Under the pieces are notes generated by a model. The model searched no databases. It was not told the DNA's origin and saw only the letters and a list, made by a program, of their open reading frames with translations. DNA of 64,000 nt from Malania oleifera. Taxonomy: Eukaryota; Streptophyta; Magnoliopsida; Santalales; Ximeniaceae. Location: positions 57,509,889 to 57,573,888 of the forward strand of contig NC_080422.1 of NCBI RefSeq assembly GCF_029873635.1, given 5' to 3'. The first letter of the stretch is position 1; each line of letters opens with the position of its first letter. Position numbers and translations under genes: made by a program. This document shows, in pieces, positions 22,653-34,375 of this stretch.

Positions 22653-22801
22653 GTATGAATTTATATGTATTTATGTAAATGTTTATATATATATATATAT
22701 ATATGCATATATATTATATGTAAACAGTAATATGTATAAGTGTATTATATGTATAGGTACGCATATTAGCATATATATATATATATATATATATATATTT
22801 C

Positions 22802-22854
<53 letters not shown>

Positions 22855-22972
22855 GTATGCATTTATATGTATTTATGTAAATGTTTATATATATGCATAT
22901 ATATTATATGTAAACAGTAATATGTATAAGTGTATTATATGTTAGGTACACATATTAGCATATATATATTTC

Positions 22973-23019
<47 letters not shown>

Positions 23020-23100
23020 GCATGCATTTATATGTATTTATGTAAATGTTTATATATTTGCATAAATATTATATGTAAATAGTAATATGTATAAGTGTCT
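22561..23100. repeat. Three 170-190 bp units each containing (TA)n and (TTA)n
   Basis: Units start at 22561, 22741 and 22931 with 'tgtattatatgta..aggtac'. Each contains a TA run, a long TTA run and 'atgtatttatgtaaatgtttata'. Unit length differs mainly by microsatellite length. Confidence 0.85.
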
Positions 23101-23532
23101 GTTATATATATCATATAAATACATACAAAAAAATTTCAGCACTCTAAACAAAAAAATTACATGTTATGGGCAGTATCATAAAAGATAAAATTCAAATACA
23201 AAAATACAAACACTAACCTTAAAGAAAAGCGCTTTAGAACAAAACTTTCAGCACTTTAAACTCAAAGGCTCTCCGATTATCAAACAAGCTTTGGATCAAA
23301 CAAAATTAATTTCAAAATTTATGAACCAAACATTGAGAATGTGTCTTACCCCATCTCGAGTTTATATAAGCACGCCCTCAACAATTTGAACCCGCCTTGT
23401 GGCAACGGTCACCTACGCAAATGTCCGAAGTCCTTCAACGGTAACTTGCAGCGCTGCTCCTCCCCTCTGCAAACAGGTATTGCTCTGTTCGCGCATGGAA
23501 GGAGGAAGAACGATTGAATTTAGGCTGAAGCA

Positions 23533-23771
23533 AATCTCGCTACTTGGAGTAGCAAGATTTGCCATGCGTAGATAGCCGGGTGGATGGGCATTTTAAATCC
23601 GAAGCAAATCTCGCTACTCCAAGTAGCGAGATTTGCCACGCGTCGGACGGCGGGTGGCCCAGCATTTAAGTATCTGAAGCAAATCTCGTTGGATGAACCA
23701 GTGAGATTTGCCACGCGTCGACACGAGCCCTTCAGTCAAAAGTAAATCTCCCTACTTGGAGTAGCGAGATT
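23533..23771. repeat. Four right subterminal palindromes of the MULE
   Basis: At 23533-23559, 23607-23633, about 23684-23708 (decayed) and 23745-23771. The second is perfect: AATCTCGCTACT, three bases, AGTAGCGAGATT. The first three are each followed by 'tgccaYgcgt' and spaced about 75 bp apart. The fourth overlaps the inner edge of the terminal inverted repeat. Confidence 0.85.
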
Positions 23772-23859
23772 ACGTTAGAGTCATTCTAGGAAATATTTCC
23801 CAGAAAGAGGTATTATTTAATATATTTTTTTTAAAAAAAGATAATCCGGGAAAAAACTC
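23770..23859 (-). repeat. Right terminal inverted repeat of the MULE
   Basis: Reverse complement of 11816-11906 with scattered substitutions, ending GGGAAAAAACTC at 23859. Confidence 0.88.
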
Positions 23860-23869
23860 GAAGGATGAG
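23860..23869. repeat. Right target-site duplication of the MULE
   Basis: GAAGGATGAG, 9 of 10 identical to 11806-11815. Confidence 0.8.
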
Positions 23870-24033
23870 GTATGACTCTCAGTCATTTCTTGTAAATGAC
23901 ACACCTACATCTGCGCGCACACTCAATGATAAAGATCTCACGTTTAAATATTAAGAAACATACAAATTAGAAAATAACCCATCTTAAATTTTTTATTGAT
24001 TAGAGACAGCTCATTTAAGTATAAAAATGATTG

Positions 24034-24345
24034 TGTGGAAGCATAAAATCAAGAGTCATGGGTTGCATTTGAAGAATTTTGCACTTTGAAAATTATGGAC
24101 TCCCTCAAGTTAGTGCACTATACAAGTGTGTATTTTAAAGAAATTGAATTAGTTTAAAAAAATGGTAATGTTACACTTACCTACCGAACTGTGGAAGCAT
24201 AAAATCAAGAGTCATGGGTTGCATTTGAAGAATTTTGCACTTTGAAAATTATGGACTCCCTCAAGTTAGTGCACTATACAAGTGTGTATTTTAAAGAAAT
24301 TGAATTAGTTTAAAAAAACGGTAATGTTACACTTACCTACCGAAC
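24034..24345. repeat. Nearly perfect 156-bp tandem duplication
   Basis: 24034-24189 and 24190-24345 are identical by eye apart from one base in the 'aaaaatggtaatg' versus 'aaaaacggtaatg' segment. This indicates a recent duplication. It is not coding. Confidence 0.92.
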
Positions 24346-25639
24346 TTCACACTTTTTCTTATTCACGGTTTTAAATAATTGTACTATGTACATAGTACAA
24401 ATACCCCCTAAATAGTGAGTGTATATGGTACAACTAAATCAAGGAGTAGGTAAGAAAAAGTGTCATGCTTAGTAGGTAAGTATATCATTAGTGTTTAAAA
24501 AATTATTAACCTTCAAAAAGTACAAGTGAATCATGTACTAAAATGACAAATTTGTTCATGTAGGAGGACAATTAGAAAACCAACTGATCTATTGATTAAT
24601 AATAAAATTGACTAACGTTAAAATATCCTTTAAGAATTATATCTTACACGTCATTATTATTTTTCTTTTTATTTTATTTTTATTATTAACAATATTTCGA
24701 ATAGAGAGAAATTATAACAAAGAAACTACTTTCCTTCATTTCTTTTTTCTCTTTCTTTTTAAATACAATCATCCACTCAAACTTAGCTCAATGTAAAAGG
24801 AATATATATTATCCATGGTCATATTAATGCATGTCAAAATTAAATAGTGGTCATAAAGGTGAGGATCAGAAAATGAACTAAATTATACTGTGTAATCATG
24901 AACTTGGTCCAGTATTTTAAAAACATGAATGGCATAATTAATTGTCTCTTTTTCGTTTTTGTTCATGAAACTTCAATAGTAGCTTTCCTTTTTGGTTTCA
25001 AATTTCAAGGGCAAAAAGGAAAATAGAAAAGTTGATAAACGAAACTACAATAGCCACGATAGGCTGCTAAAAGCTTTTACCTGTCATGAATTTTTGGACA
25101 TAAAAGATCTATAGTAAGATGGCAATAAGAGACCCTCTATTTAAGTAGATATTTTTTCTTACTACATTTGATAGTATGAATTTTGGGTTTTAAATTTAGA
25201 TTTGAATAGTTTTGGACAAAATTCAATACAATTTTATACTAGATTCTTTTCAAATTCATACAAGTCCAAATCTAAAATTCTCTCAAATATAGAGTCTATG
25301 TACACTAATTAAAGCACAAAAATTTAAAAGGGACTGATTATTAATTAAAATTAGAATATGATCAAGGACTATACTTGGTCCTAGACTAATTTGAATATCC
25401 ACTATCCAATCCAATTTTTTGATATGGAGTCAAACTTTGGTTCCAACTTAAATTTAGGGGTTGTACACAAATGATAGACTTATTGTGTGTAATACTTTTT
25501 AACTTGATTTTCTTTTATCATGTGCATGTGAATGTGCATGTGTGTGTATATATGATCGGTGCAAAATTGCAAGTGCACAGTATCGTAGTTTTATAGTAAA
25601 GTAATAAAAAGAGTATTGTCCTAAGGAATTTGTGACTTA
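24346..25639. other. Non-coding stretch with a foldback-like segment
   Basis: AT-rich and without a supported gene. At about 25180-25290, 'aaatttagatttg' and 'ccaaatctaaaatt' face each other, suggesting a small MITE-like foldback. The last 90 bp ('gcaaaattgcaagtgcacagtatcgtag') belong to an unclassified repeat continued at 37683. Confidence 0.4.
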
Positions 25640-25644
25640 CTTTT

Positions 25645-27617
25645 TGTTGACCTTATAGGTCACACCCAGTTTTGATTATGACAAATACTCTTGGTACTAA
25701 TGGTTGTACTGAGAATTGCATGCAGGTTCACCTTATTCGCGCTTTAGGACTAAAGGACATATTATGATGGCGTGCGGTGTTCGTGCCAAATAATGAAGAT
25801 CTATGTGTTGTAATTTGTATTCATTTGATTATTTCTTCATTTTGGGGTGTAATTTATTATGAACTATGCACTTATATGGCTTGTAATAATTTGCATCATG
25901 CATGGTAGGTAGGCATGCTCAAAACGACCATAGTTGAACCTTAGGTACCTACACTAAAGACACAAGTCCCCTACATCACATATCTTAATCAGGTGAATCA
26001 AAATAAGGCTAAAATGCACTTAATGGGAAAAGATGAGAGGGTTCAGGTGACCGAACATTTGTTGTGTAAAGCGGCTTGGGCGACCGAACCAGTCAACATG
26101 TTGACTTGGTCTTCGGGCACCCGAACCTATTTTAAGTGTACCTTTCTTAGGCACCTGAAAGCCTGTCAGGGCACTTTTCAACTACATGGGCGACCGAAAG
26201 TTTACGTTCAAAAGGAGGCTCAGGCGACTGAACTGCCTAGTTCGGTTAACCGAACTATTAGTCAGGCACCCAAACCTATCAAACATTTGTTACTGACTTT
26301 GTTTCGGCCAACCGACTCACCCTTCAGGCACCTAAACCTTTAAAAGATAAATTTTTCACTGTCTTTTCGGGCACCCGAACCTCTAGTCAGGCACCCAAAC
26401 CTCGCGGGTTAAAATATTTTTTATCAAATTTTTAAATAGGGTAAAAAGGGTTAATATTCTTAAATTTAATTATACCCACTTTGTCCCCAAAAGGTCAAAA
26501 ATTCCTCATTGCCTATAAATACTCATTTATTTGTTGTGATTAGTAAGGATTAGCAAACTTGATTAGGGCGAAATTCTCTTAACTTTCAAAACCCTATATT
26601 AGCCAAATACCACTTCCAAACACTCACAAACTCTTCATTCTTGATTTCTCAAAAGCATTGTGAGTATTTTGGAAGGCTAGTGTGCTTAATCACATTTTCT
26701 AGAACTTTCATTTACTTTGTTGCTTTATTGATTTTCTAAGAGAGTTTAGCATTAAAGTTCTTCCACCGGTTTCATTTGATAAACCTAGAGTGGAAAGACT
26801 TTGAAGGTTGTGGTTGTTGCATTGTTGTTGCAAGATACTTTAACCTAGATTTTTTGTGTGCAAAAATGCTTCTCAAAATCTAGTGCCTCAAACAATTCTT
26901 GTGTGCTTTGAATATTAGAATATATTATTGAGTTTGTTTGTTTGAACTTGCTTAGCATATTCTGAAACCCTAATTTGATATCGTATTATTCACATAGTGT
27001 GTTTCATATTGTTTGGGTATACACTCTAGATCTGAACTGAAAACTTATACTTGATTGAGTGTCTAACACATGTTAGAGCACTGAGCATATTTATATATAT
27101 CATTTGTGCTTGTATTATTGATTGAGCTATACTAGTGCGCACATTTGCTTGTCTAGAAGCGAATTTTCATGTACAAACATTTTCTACACATTCGTTGTAT
27201 TCTAGGCGCGGGCCTGAAGAGGGAGACTAGCCTTGTGGAATAGTCCTGGATTGGTTTAAACTCGGTTAGGAAAGCTAGGTGCGTCATCATGCTAAGGCGT
27301 GTCGGTTGAGGTCAGCCCCTTTAATTGACCTGGTTGTATTAGGTGTCACTCCACCAGTTTAAGTGAGCATTATAGTGGTAATCCTTGTGCTGGTGTTGCC
27401 AAGGTGAGGACTTAGGTATAGTTGGCCAAACCCTGATAACATATCGTGTATGTTCTTCACATTTCCGCACTTTATCTTTATTCCACGTGTATGTTTATTT
27501 GCTAATTGTGTATACTGACTTTAGGTTGGTTTTTTATATTGATTAAATCTGTTAAACTAGGCAATAAATTTTAAATACCTAATTCACCCCCCTCTTAAGG
27601 TTGCACCAAATCTAACA
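25645..27617 (+). mobile_element. 5' LTR of element D
   Basis: Begins TGTTGACCTT, ends ATCTAACA. It contains GGGCGACCGAAC/GGGCACCCGAAC words (26040-26400), a TATA box CTATAAATAC (about 26513), and the stem module CCTTG (27383-27387) with CAAGG (27400-27404). It matches the 3' LTR closely over its whole length. Confidence 0.9.
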
Positions 27618-27619
27618 AT

Positions 27620-27631
27620 TGGTATCAGAGC
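27620..27631 (+). other. Primer-binding site of element D
   Basis: TGGTATCAGAGC, complementary to the 3' end of plant initiator tRNA-Met, two bases after the 5' LTR. Confidence 0.88.
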
Positions 27632-27673
27632 CTCGTAACCTAGACTTAGACGTCATTTAGTTAAAAAACCATA

Positions 27674-29006
27674 ATGACTCATATTAGTGCATCTCCTTCA
27701 TGTGAGGGAAGACTGGTCACACACCCACCTGTATTTTGTGGTAATGATTATACTATATGGAAATTTAGAAAGATTGTGTATGTGAAAGCTTTGAATAGGA
27801 AACTTTGGAAAGTCATTGATCATGATGATTGTGTGCCTATGAAATCTATTGGGTGTACTATTGTTCCTAAATCAGAGTGTGAAATGAATGATCATGATAG
27901 GAATTTAGTACAGATAAATTTTGATGCCATGAATACCTTACTGCATGCTTTAGATTTAAGTGTTTTGTGTGAGGTTATGGCGTGTAGTAGTGCTAAGAAG
28001 ATTTGGGACGAACTCGAGTGGAGATACGGTGTGTCCATGCAAAAATAAGACATCTTTCATGCAACTCAGGTTCCACTGATCTCAAGGAAGGTAACCAGTG
28101 TTTTGTGGCTTTGACTAATGATGAGGTTATCTCAGTTCCTTCTGTCTTAGTAGAAAATATGAACATGATTCATGTGTTGATTTGAATGTTGTATCTGATT
28201 ATGAATCATATGATAGTAGTGATAGTGAAAGCATGCCATCTTATGAGGAGCTGTAAATTGAATACATGAGGACTCATAAGTTACTTGTAAAATCAAATAA
28301 GAAATACTCTGTGCTGAAAAACAAGTATGATGCATACATTAAGGAATGTGACTCAAAAATTCTTGTTGAAAGAGAAAATAATTTGAAAATTAAAAGACTA
28401 GAGAGCAAGAATGAATCATTAGAAAAGGAATTGGTTGGATTGAAATCTAAAGCTTTTAATGATGATGAAAAGAACCACTTAATTGTAGATCTTGAAAGTA
28501 AAGCAAACAATTTGTCTAAAGATCTTTTGAAACTTTAGAATGCTTGCAAAGATTTGGAAAACTCAAAAATTCAAGATCTAGAGAAGAAAATAGAAGAACA
28601 ATCTAAGATCATCTACACGTTCACTAGAGGTAAGGAAAACTTTGAAAAATTGCTAGGTGCACAAAAGATGACCCTAGATAAGGAAGGTATAGGTTATAAT
28701 GGAATTGAAAATAAGAAAAGAAAAAACCTATACATGGGGTACTTTGTAAAAGAATCAAAATATTATGCTAGTACCTCGTCTAGTCCATACACTTACACCA
28801 TATGCATCTTATGTAAAAAGAAGGGGCATAAGAAATTTGATTGCCCATTTAAAAGAACAGGTATGAAACCTAAACAAGTATGGAAAATTAAGGAATCACC
28901 AACTCCTAACCCATCGAAAACAAAAGGAAGAAAAATGATATGGGTTGTTAAGAAAGAAAATCCCTTGAAATTCAAGGAAAAATTTGCTCAAACAAGAATT
29001 ACATGA
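27674..29006 (+). pseudogene. Sirevirus-type gag of element D, deleted and frameshifted
   Basis: The first segment (27674-28048) has the usual Gag start: PVFCGNDYTIWKFRK, then ALNRKLWKVIDHDD and the beginning of the UBN2/Gag region, with a stop after 124 residues. The central Gag part is deleted. The second segment (28266-29006, one frame with a TAG at 28536) encodes a long charged coiled-coil region (LKIKRLESKNESLEKEL and following), a KGKENFEKLLGAQ-like motif and a CCHC knuckle CILCKKKGHKKFDC (about 28800). Sirevirus Gag proteins have this order. The protein packages element RNA. This copy is not functional. Confidence 0.85.
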
Positions 29007-29900
29007 TCACACAATTCTTCATTAGGAGTTAGGATTAGTTATAGGAGGCAGTATTGTCTAAGGGGCTAAAAATGTAAAATCTTAGTATGTCAAATATGTA
29101 AAATCTCACATACTAAGCATCTCGAAGAATCAAACCAATCTGAACTTAATGAACATATTCTTTGGTTGAAATATAAATTCATTGGATGTTTAAATAAAAA
29201 TCTATTCCCAAATGGACTTGGCTTGTCTGCCTTGTATTCAATTTTCAAATTGCTTAACTCTCGTTTAAATATGAACATCTAACGTTAAGAATACCTTATC
29301 TAGTGTACAAATTTGAGGTTTCGAAATTAAAGTCAAAAATATTGTCCTAAACTCATCTTGAAGCCCTATCAATGCCCCAAATCTCATAGATAAACCATAG
29401 GGTCTCTAGCATTGAAAATCCAGTCAAATGAGAACAAGTGCACCAAGCTCGGGCGACCGAACCAAACAGTGCATTTGCACTTCAACCGACCGAACTTGAA
29501 GTTTGACCAAGCCATTGACCACACTTCGAGCGACTAAACTTTTAGGTTCAAAATAGCTCGGGCTGCCAAACTTCTTTAGGTCCTTGAACATATTTTTGGG
29601 CTACCAAACTGGGATTTCAAGCAACCGATAAGAACAGTTCAAACTCAATTCAGGTGGCTGACCCTCAAAAATACAAAATGGCGCCTCAAATTCAGCCGAC
29701 CGAACTAGTGTTTAGGCTACCGAAAAGACTCAGCGGGTGCTTATATTTAAAGCTATTCGGGCAACTGAACTTATGCTCAGGCGCTCGAACCATGTTGATA
29801 CATATGCTTTTTCGTAAAAATTAGCTCATTTTCTCCTATTTCCTTAAGTGCCTCCTTTGTTTTCCTCTTATTCTAGCTCAGTTTTCTTTAACATTTTTCT
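29007..29900. other. Element D spacer with a CGACCGAAC word array before the extra ORF
   Basis: Where protease and integrase should follow, there is non-coding sequence. It holds an array of GGGCGACCGAAC, CAACCGACCGAAC and GGCTACCGAA variants (about 29445-29790), the same kind of words found in LTR U3 regions, ending about 90 bp before the ORF start codon. Confidence 0.65.
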
Positions 29901-31048
29901 ATGGCAAGGGAACAAAGACGTGTTGCCGCAAGTGTTTTATTAGATCAGTGGTTTCCCACACCTGATCAGCGAATCAAATACGAGAAAATGTTTCGCATCA
30001 AAGACCCCATTCTAGGAAAAATCTTTGATATCGAATTCATGCAAATCCACTTCAACAATGTCCTTGACATGTTTCGATATCAAGGATGGTATGATTTCAT
30101 CACCTTTCAGCCTAAGGGGATGTACCTATTGCTCATCCGGCTCTTTTATGCCAATCTTGCTCAAGATGGCTAGGGCTACTACTTTAAGGTGCTCGAGACG
30201 GATCTCTACTTTGATGATGCCTACTTGGCAGAGACTTTTGAGATCAAGCATAGCGACTTCATCTACCCCGATTCTTCCTCCACCTAAATAGCCGAGCAGG
30301 ACTTCACTGTGAGTACATTCGTTAATTTAGTTATGACGAATCCAGTAGCTTATCTGACCCAGACACACAGCTACAGATCCTTGACTCTAGAGGTAAAGAT
30401 GGTACACCACCTAATTTCCTATAACATCTTGCCTAAGTCAGGATCGAGGGATCATGTATCCTATTTGGATTGCTTCATTATGTGGTGCCTCTTCACGAGA
30501 AAGAAGCTAGACCTACCTAGATTGATCCTACGATGGATGTTCGTAAAAACCATGGGAAAGAGGATCATTCTGCCCTATGGTGGGATTTTGTCTAGGATAT
30601 TTGTTAGGGAAAGGCTAAATAGGTCACAACTTGCCACCATCAAGAAGGTCCGACCCTCCGATGTCTTCAACTCCACCAATTTAAAGTTGATGGGTTACGA
30701 TCTCATCGACAACACGTGGTTGCCCACTGCACATGAGAGAGACCTAGGAGCTTAGGAGGTCCCACAGGAGCTGCCTCATGTACCATATAGCCGATCATGT
30801 CAGCTATCACCGATCCCTCTTCTTCGTTTTAGGATTTCCGAGTCTCCATGACTGAGCAGACGTCTTCATCATAGGCTAGACTTGACTCCCTTTACAACAA
30901 GTTCACCGAGTTCCTGTCCGAGGTATAGGCTAACTTTCATATCCTTGGAGAGCGGCCGAGAGAGATGATTGACGAGGACATTGGAGAGGATGACCAGATG
31001 GAGTTGAGTGGTGAGGAGGATGATGATCATGATGACGAGGAGACATAG
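29901..31048 (+). pseudogene. Extra ORF of the 'putative plant transposon protein' type, decayed
   Basis: Starts MAREQRRVAASVLLDQWFP. Blocks YQGWYDFITFQPKGMYLLLIR, LFYANL, HHLISYNILPKSGSRDH and LPYGGILSRIF resemble the domain found in plant transposon-associated ORFs that act as additional ORFs in LTR elements. They often lie beside a 'W..F......V.LVREFYAN' signature, here WYDFI...LLIRLFYANL. The C-terminus is acidic (EEDDDHDDEE), ending at a TAG at 31046-31048. In-frame stops occur after AQDG (about 30171), after SSST (about 30285) and near 30753, with frame changes beyond about 30800. Its function is unknown. It takes the place of pol in element D. Confidence 0.65.
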
Positions 31049-31349
31049 GAGTTCTTCATGAGGATCCATTTCATCATACTCCAGTGCCTTATTTGATCAT
31101 CTGTTATGTTTTACTCAGATACACTTTTATTTGGTCTGTATTTATTTTTAAAAAAGCTCTTCTTTTTTGTTTTTGACTATCACAGTCACCAAACACACGT
31201 AGATACTATGATACGGTGATTGTGCTTTTGCTCATGATATATATCTACAGTACTTTGATTTGCATGTGTTTGTGCATGAATGACTATCCTGTTGGAATAC
31301 ATGCTTAGTATAGAAATCCTCCTGTATGACGGATGCAGTTGATGAGAAT

Positions 31350-34300
31350 TAAAATGCCCCGAACCCTTAAACTCGGGTCTAGCGCGTTATACCTGATCAT
31401 ATCCTCATATATCATATTTCAAAACATACGCAGTGGAAAAACATGATCATAATCTCCATATAACATAATACCAGAGTTTACTAATTCTAACTACAATCCA
31501 TATTAAATCATTCAACATCTGCATTTCCATAATTACATATATCTCCAAAACATTTCAGTATGTTCACAACTTTCTTTTCTCCACAGACTTAAAATATAAG
31601 GATGTAAAACATAAATTTTTGCATCTCATAATTAATATAAAAATATATCCTTTACTTTTTATATTCCCCAATAACGCTATAAAAACCTCGAGCTCTCAAA
31701 GCTCGATCTCGAGGAAATCCTGAAAAAAAATACATTTATATTCGGGTGAGACACATCTCAGTAAGGGAAGAAACCATATATTAAAGCAGTGTGTGACCAA
31801 CATGAGTTTATATATAACATAATATTTAACATTTGAAAATCCTTAACATAATTTTCAAAAGCATTCCCTGATCCTAATCAAACACAAGCAAATGTTTAAC
31901 CCACGAGATTACCCGAGGATAAGGATGATTACCCGCCCATACAAGTAGCACCCCTCTGCTCTGATACTTAGACAACCCAAAGGTCACAATTTAAGCATAC
32001 CAGGGCACTCACCTTACTCAGTAAGCCCTCAAGTGTTAAATTAATCTCGTACCCACACAGTTCAACAATAGTTTACCGGAAAAGACCCTAAGGATAGGGA
32101 ATCCAACCCGCCCATACAAGTAGGTTCCCTCTGCCCTAGTGCGTAATGCAGCTACTGCCACATCTGAAACTACTAGTGCACTCGCCTTACTCAGCAAGCC
32201 CTCAGGCGAAGAGTGCGCCCCGCCCAAACGTAACATGTTTTACATACATAAATACTTTTAATATCATAATACATCATTATTTTTATCATTATTCAATCAT
32301 ACACATCTGTTCACATTTCACATTTCATTTTGATTTCATACTCATTTTTATTTTAATTCATAAATACTCGGCATCTTTCCAGCCGTGGTCGGCATCTTTT
32401 CAGCCGTGATTGGTTAGCTTCGGCATCCTTTCAGCTGTGGTCGGCATCTTTTCAGTCGTGATTGGTTAGCTTCGGCATCCTTTCAGCCATGATTGGCATC
32501 TTTTCAGCCTTGATTGGTTAGCTTCGGCATCCTTTCAACTGTGGTTGGCATCTTTTCAGCCGTGGTTTGTTAGCTTCGGCATCCTTTCAGCCGTGGTCGG
32601 CATCTTTTCAGCTGTGATTGGTTAGCTTCGGCATCCTTTCAGCCGTGGTCGGCATCTTTTCAGCCGTGGTTTGTTAGCTTCGGCATCCTTTCAGCCGTGG
32701 TCGGCATCTTTTCAGCCGTGATTGGTTCCATAATTGCATTAACACTCACATGCAGCAATTTCATATATCATTTTCACGCTCATTTCATTTTCTGTATATC
32801 TTGCATCTCGTATATATATATATATCATAATTCCACACAAAATTCTATTTTACTCATGCCACACAATTTAACAATAAAATTCATACAATGCCTATAAAAT
32901 AAGCCAACCAACATTTAATGTTTATATGCTGAAAATACCTTTTATTTCTTAATTATCCTGAAAATATTTCTCACTTTCATCAGTTCATTTTCGCATATAC
33001 ATATCTAATAAACAACCCTAAACTCGAAAGAAATATAATTTTATTGGCTGGCATTTTATCCATACCGAAACATATGCACGTACATATAACACAATTTATT
33101 TTTTCATTAAATTCATAAAAATTCTGATTTAATATATATTTTTTCCCTTACCTGATTTCTTGAACTACGCCAATAGGGACTCCGAAAAATACCTGCGGCC
33201 CTCACTCGGACCCTGAAATTAAATTCCTAGTTCCAATAAATTATTCATGAATAAAATATTATTTAAATATTTCCTAAGGTCATAATTCTTAAATAAATGA
33301 ATATACCCTTAAATTTAGCCAAATTGCCAATTTCCTAAATCTCACTCTCGCTTTGGAGTAGGGCCTAGAAAACCCCAATTAACAAATTACCTACGTCAAA
33401 ATGACGATAACGACGACTATGACCCCGTGGTGGTGTCCGTTTGTCGATTTAACCACGTATTAACGACGAAATTGAGAAAATGGAAAAAAATTACCTTTCC
33501 CCAGGAGCAGTGCCTAAGCCCTTCCCATGAAAAATTTGCTCCAGTAAAAATGTCGGCAGCGGAACTAGGAATCCAACGGCACCTTCCGTTTTTCGATCCG
33601 CTACCAATTCGCCGAGTAATTGAGAGAAGAAGAGAGACGGAGACGGAGGAGTGGCTGCGCGCACACAGGAAATTCCAGAGGGGCGGGGTGGGGGGCGTTT
33701 GCTGACTCTTCTTCTTCCTTCTTCTTTCTTCTTTCTTCTTCTTTTACTTATTCTGTCAGTAACTTTATATATATATTAAACTTATACTTATCATATATAT
33801 ATATATATATTATATTATTACTTTAACTTTTATATATACATATATATATATTATATTACTTTAACTTTTATATATACATAAATATATATATATATATCTT
33901 ATTTTAATTATTTTTTTTTATAAATCGAATACAATAAAATTTAATTTAACAACTAGTTATTTAATTATTTAATTTATCTTAATTTAATTTAATTTCTTTA
34001 ATTTTAATTTAATTTTTTTTCTTTTTCCCCACGTCATTCCTTTTATTTATTTATTTGTTATTTTATTTTATTTTATTTTTCTAAATTATTTTAATCCTTT
34101 TTAAATTTCCGGGTCTTTATATATATATATATATTATATTACTTTAACTTTTATATATATATATATATATATATCTTATTTTAATTATTTTTTTTTTATA
34201 AATCCAATACAATAAAATTTAATTTAACAACTAGTTATTTAATTTAATTTAATTTCTTTAATTTTAATTTAATTTTTTTTCCCCACGTCATTCCTTTTAT

Positions 34301-34375
34301 TTATTTATTTGTTATTTTATTTTATTTTATTTTTCTAAATTATTTTAATCCTTTTTAAATTTCCGGGTCTTTACA
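31350..34375 (-). mobile_element. Nested LTR (solo) inside element D, probably gypsy
   Basis: On the minus strand it runs from TGTAAAGACCCGGAAATT (34375) to ...GGGGCATTTTA (31350); the last base pair looks mutated from CA. Perfect 5-bp duplication AGAAT at 31345-31349 and 34376-34380. It contains a 53-bp tandem array (32367-32727) and a duplicated terminus, since 'ttccgggtcttta' occurs at 34107 and 34361 with about 254 bp of shared AT-rich sequence. No coding region is recognised. Confidence 0.7.
32367..32727. repeat. 53-bp tandem array, about seven units
   Basis: Each unit has two half-units, CGGCATCCTTTCAGCCGTGG and CGGCATCTTTTCAGCCGTGA, followed by TTGGTTAGCTT. Divergence is low, so the array is young or homogenised. 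Confidence 0.92.

Larger units (their letters stand above)
20976..23528. other. MULE right interior, repeats and presumed MURA promoter
   Basis: No gene is supported. It holds two tandem arrays (21640-21895, 22561-23100). A more GC-rich stretch at 23340-23520 leads into the right subterminal palindromes and would be the MURA promoter side. Confidence 0.45.
11816..23859 (-). mobile_element. 12.04-kb Mutator-like element (MULE) carrying MURA, PMD and Aux/IAA sequences
   Basis: Both ends are visible. The element starts GAGTTTCTTTCCGGATTATC at 11816 and ends in the inverted counterpart (GATAATCC, GGGAAAAAACTC) at 23859, with about 90 bp of terminal inverted repeat and a 10-bp target duplication (9/10). 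Inside, in + coordinates: subterminal palindromes; an Aux/IAA fragment on the plus strand (12931-13971); a 148-bp tandem array (14191-15080); a short array (15139-15365); a plant mobile domain pseudogene on the minus strand (15377-17645); a MURA transposase pseudogene on the minus strand (18308-20975); AT-rich tandem repeats (21640-23100); then right subterminal palindromes. Both element genes are dead, so this copy cannot move by itself. Strand is given by MURA. Confidence 0.9.

Noticed and set aside
32367..32727. Regular 53-bp repeats as a CRISPR-like array
   Set aside because: There are no unique spacers; the whole unit repeats head to tail within a plant LTR.
33427..33826. Possible small gene before the (TA)n stretch
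   Set aside because: It sits in an LTR (31350-34375), has no recognisable domain and runs into simple repeats.
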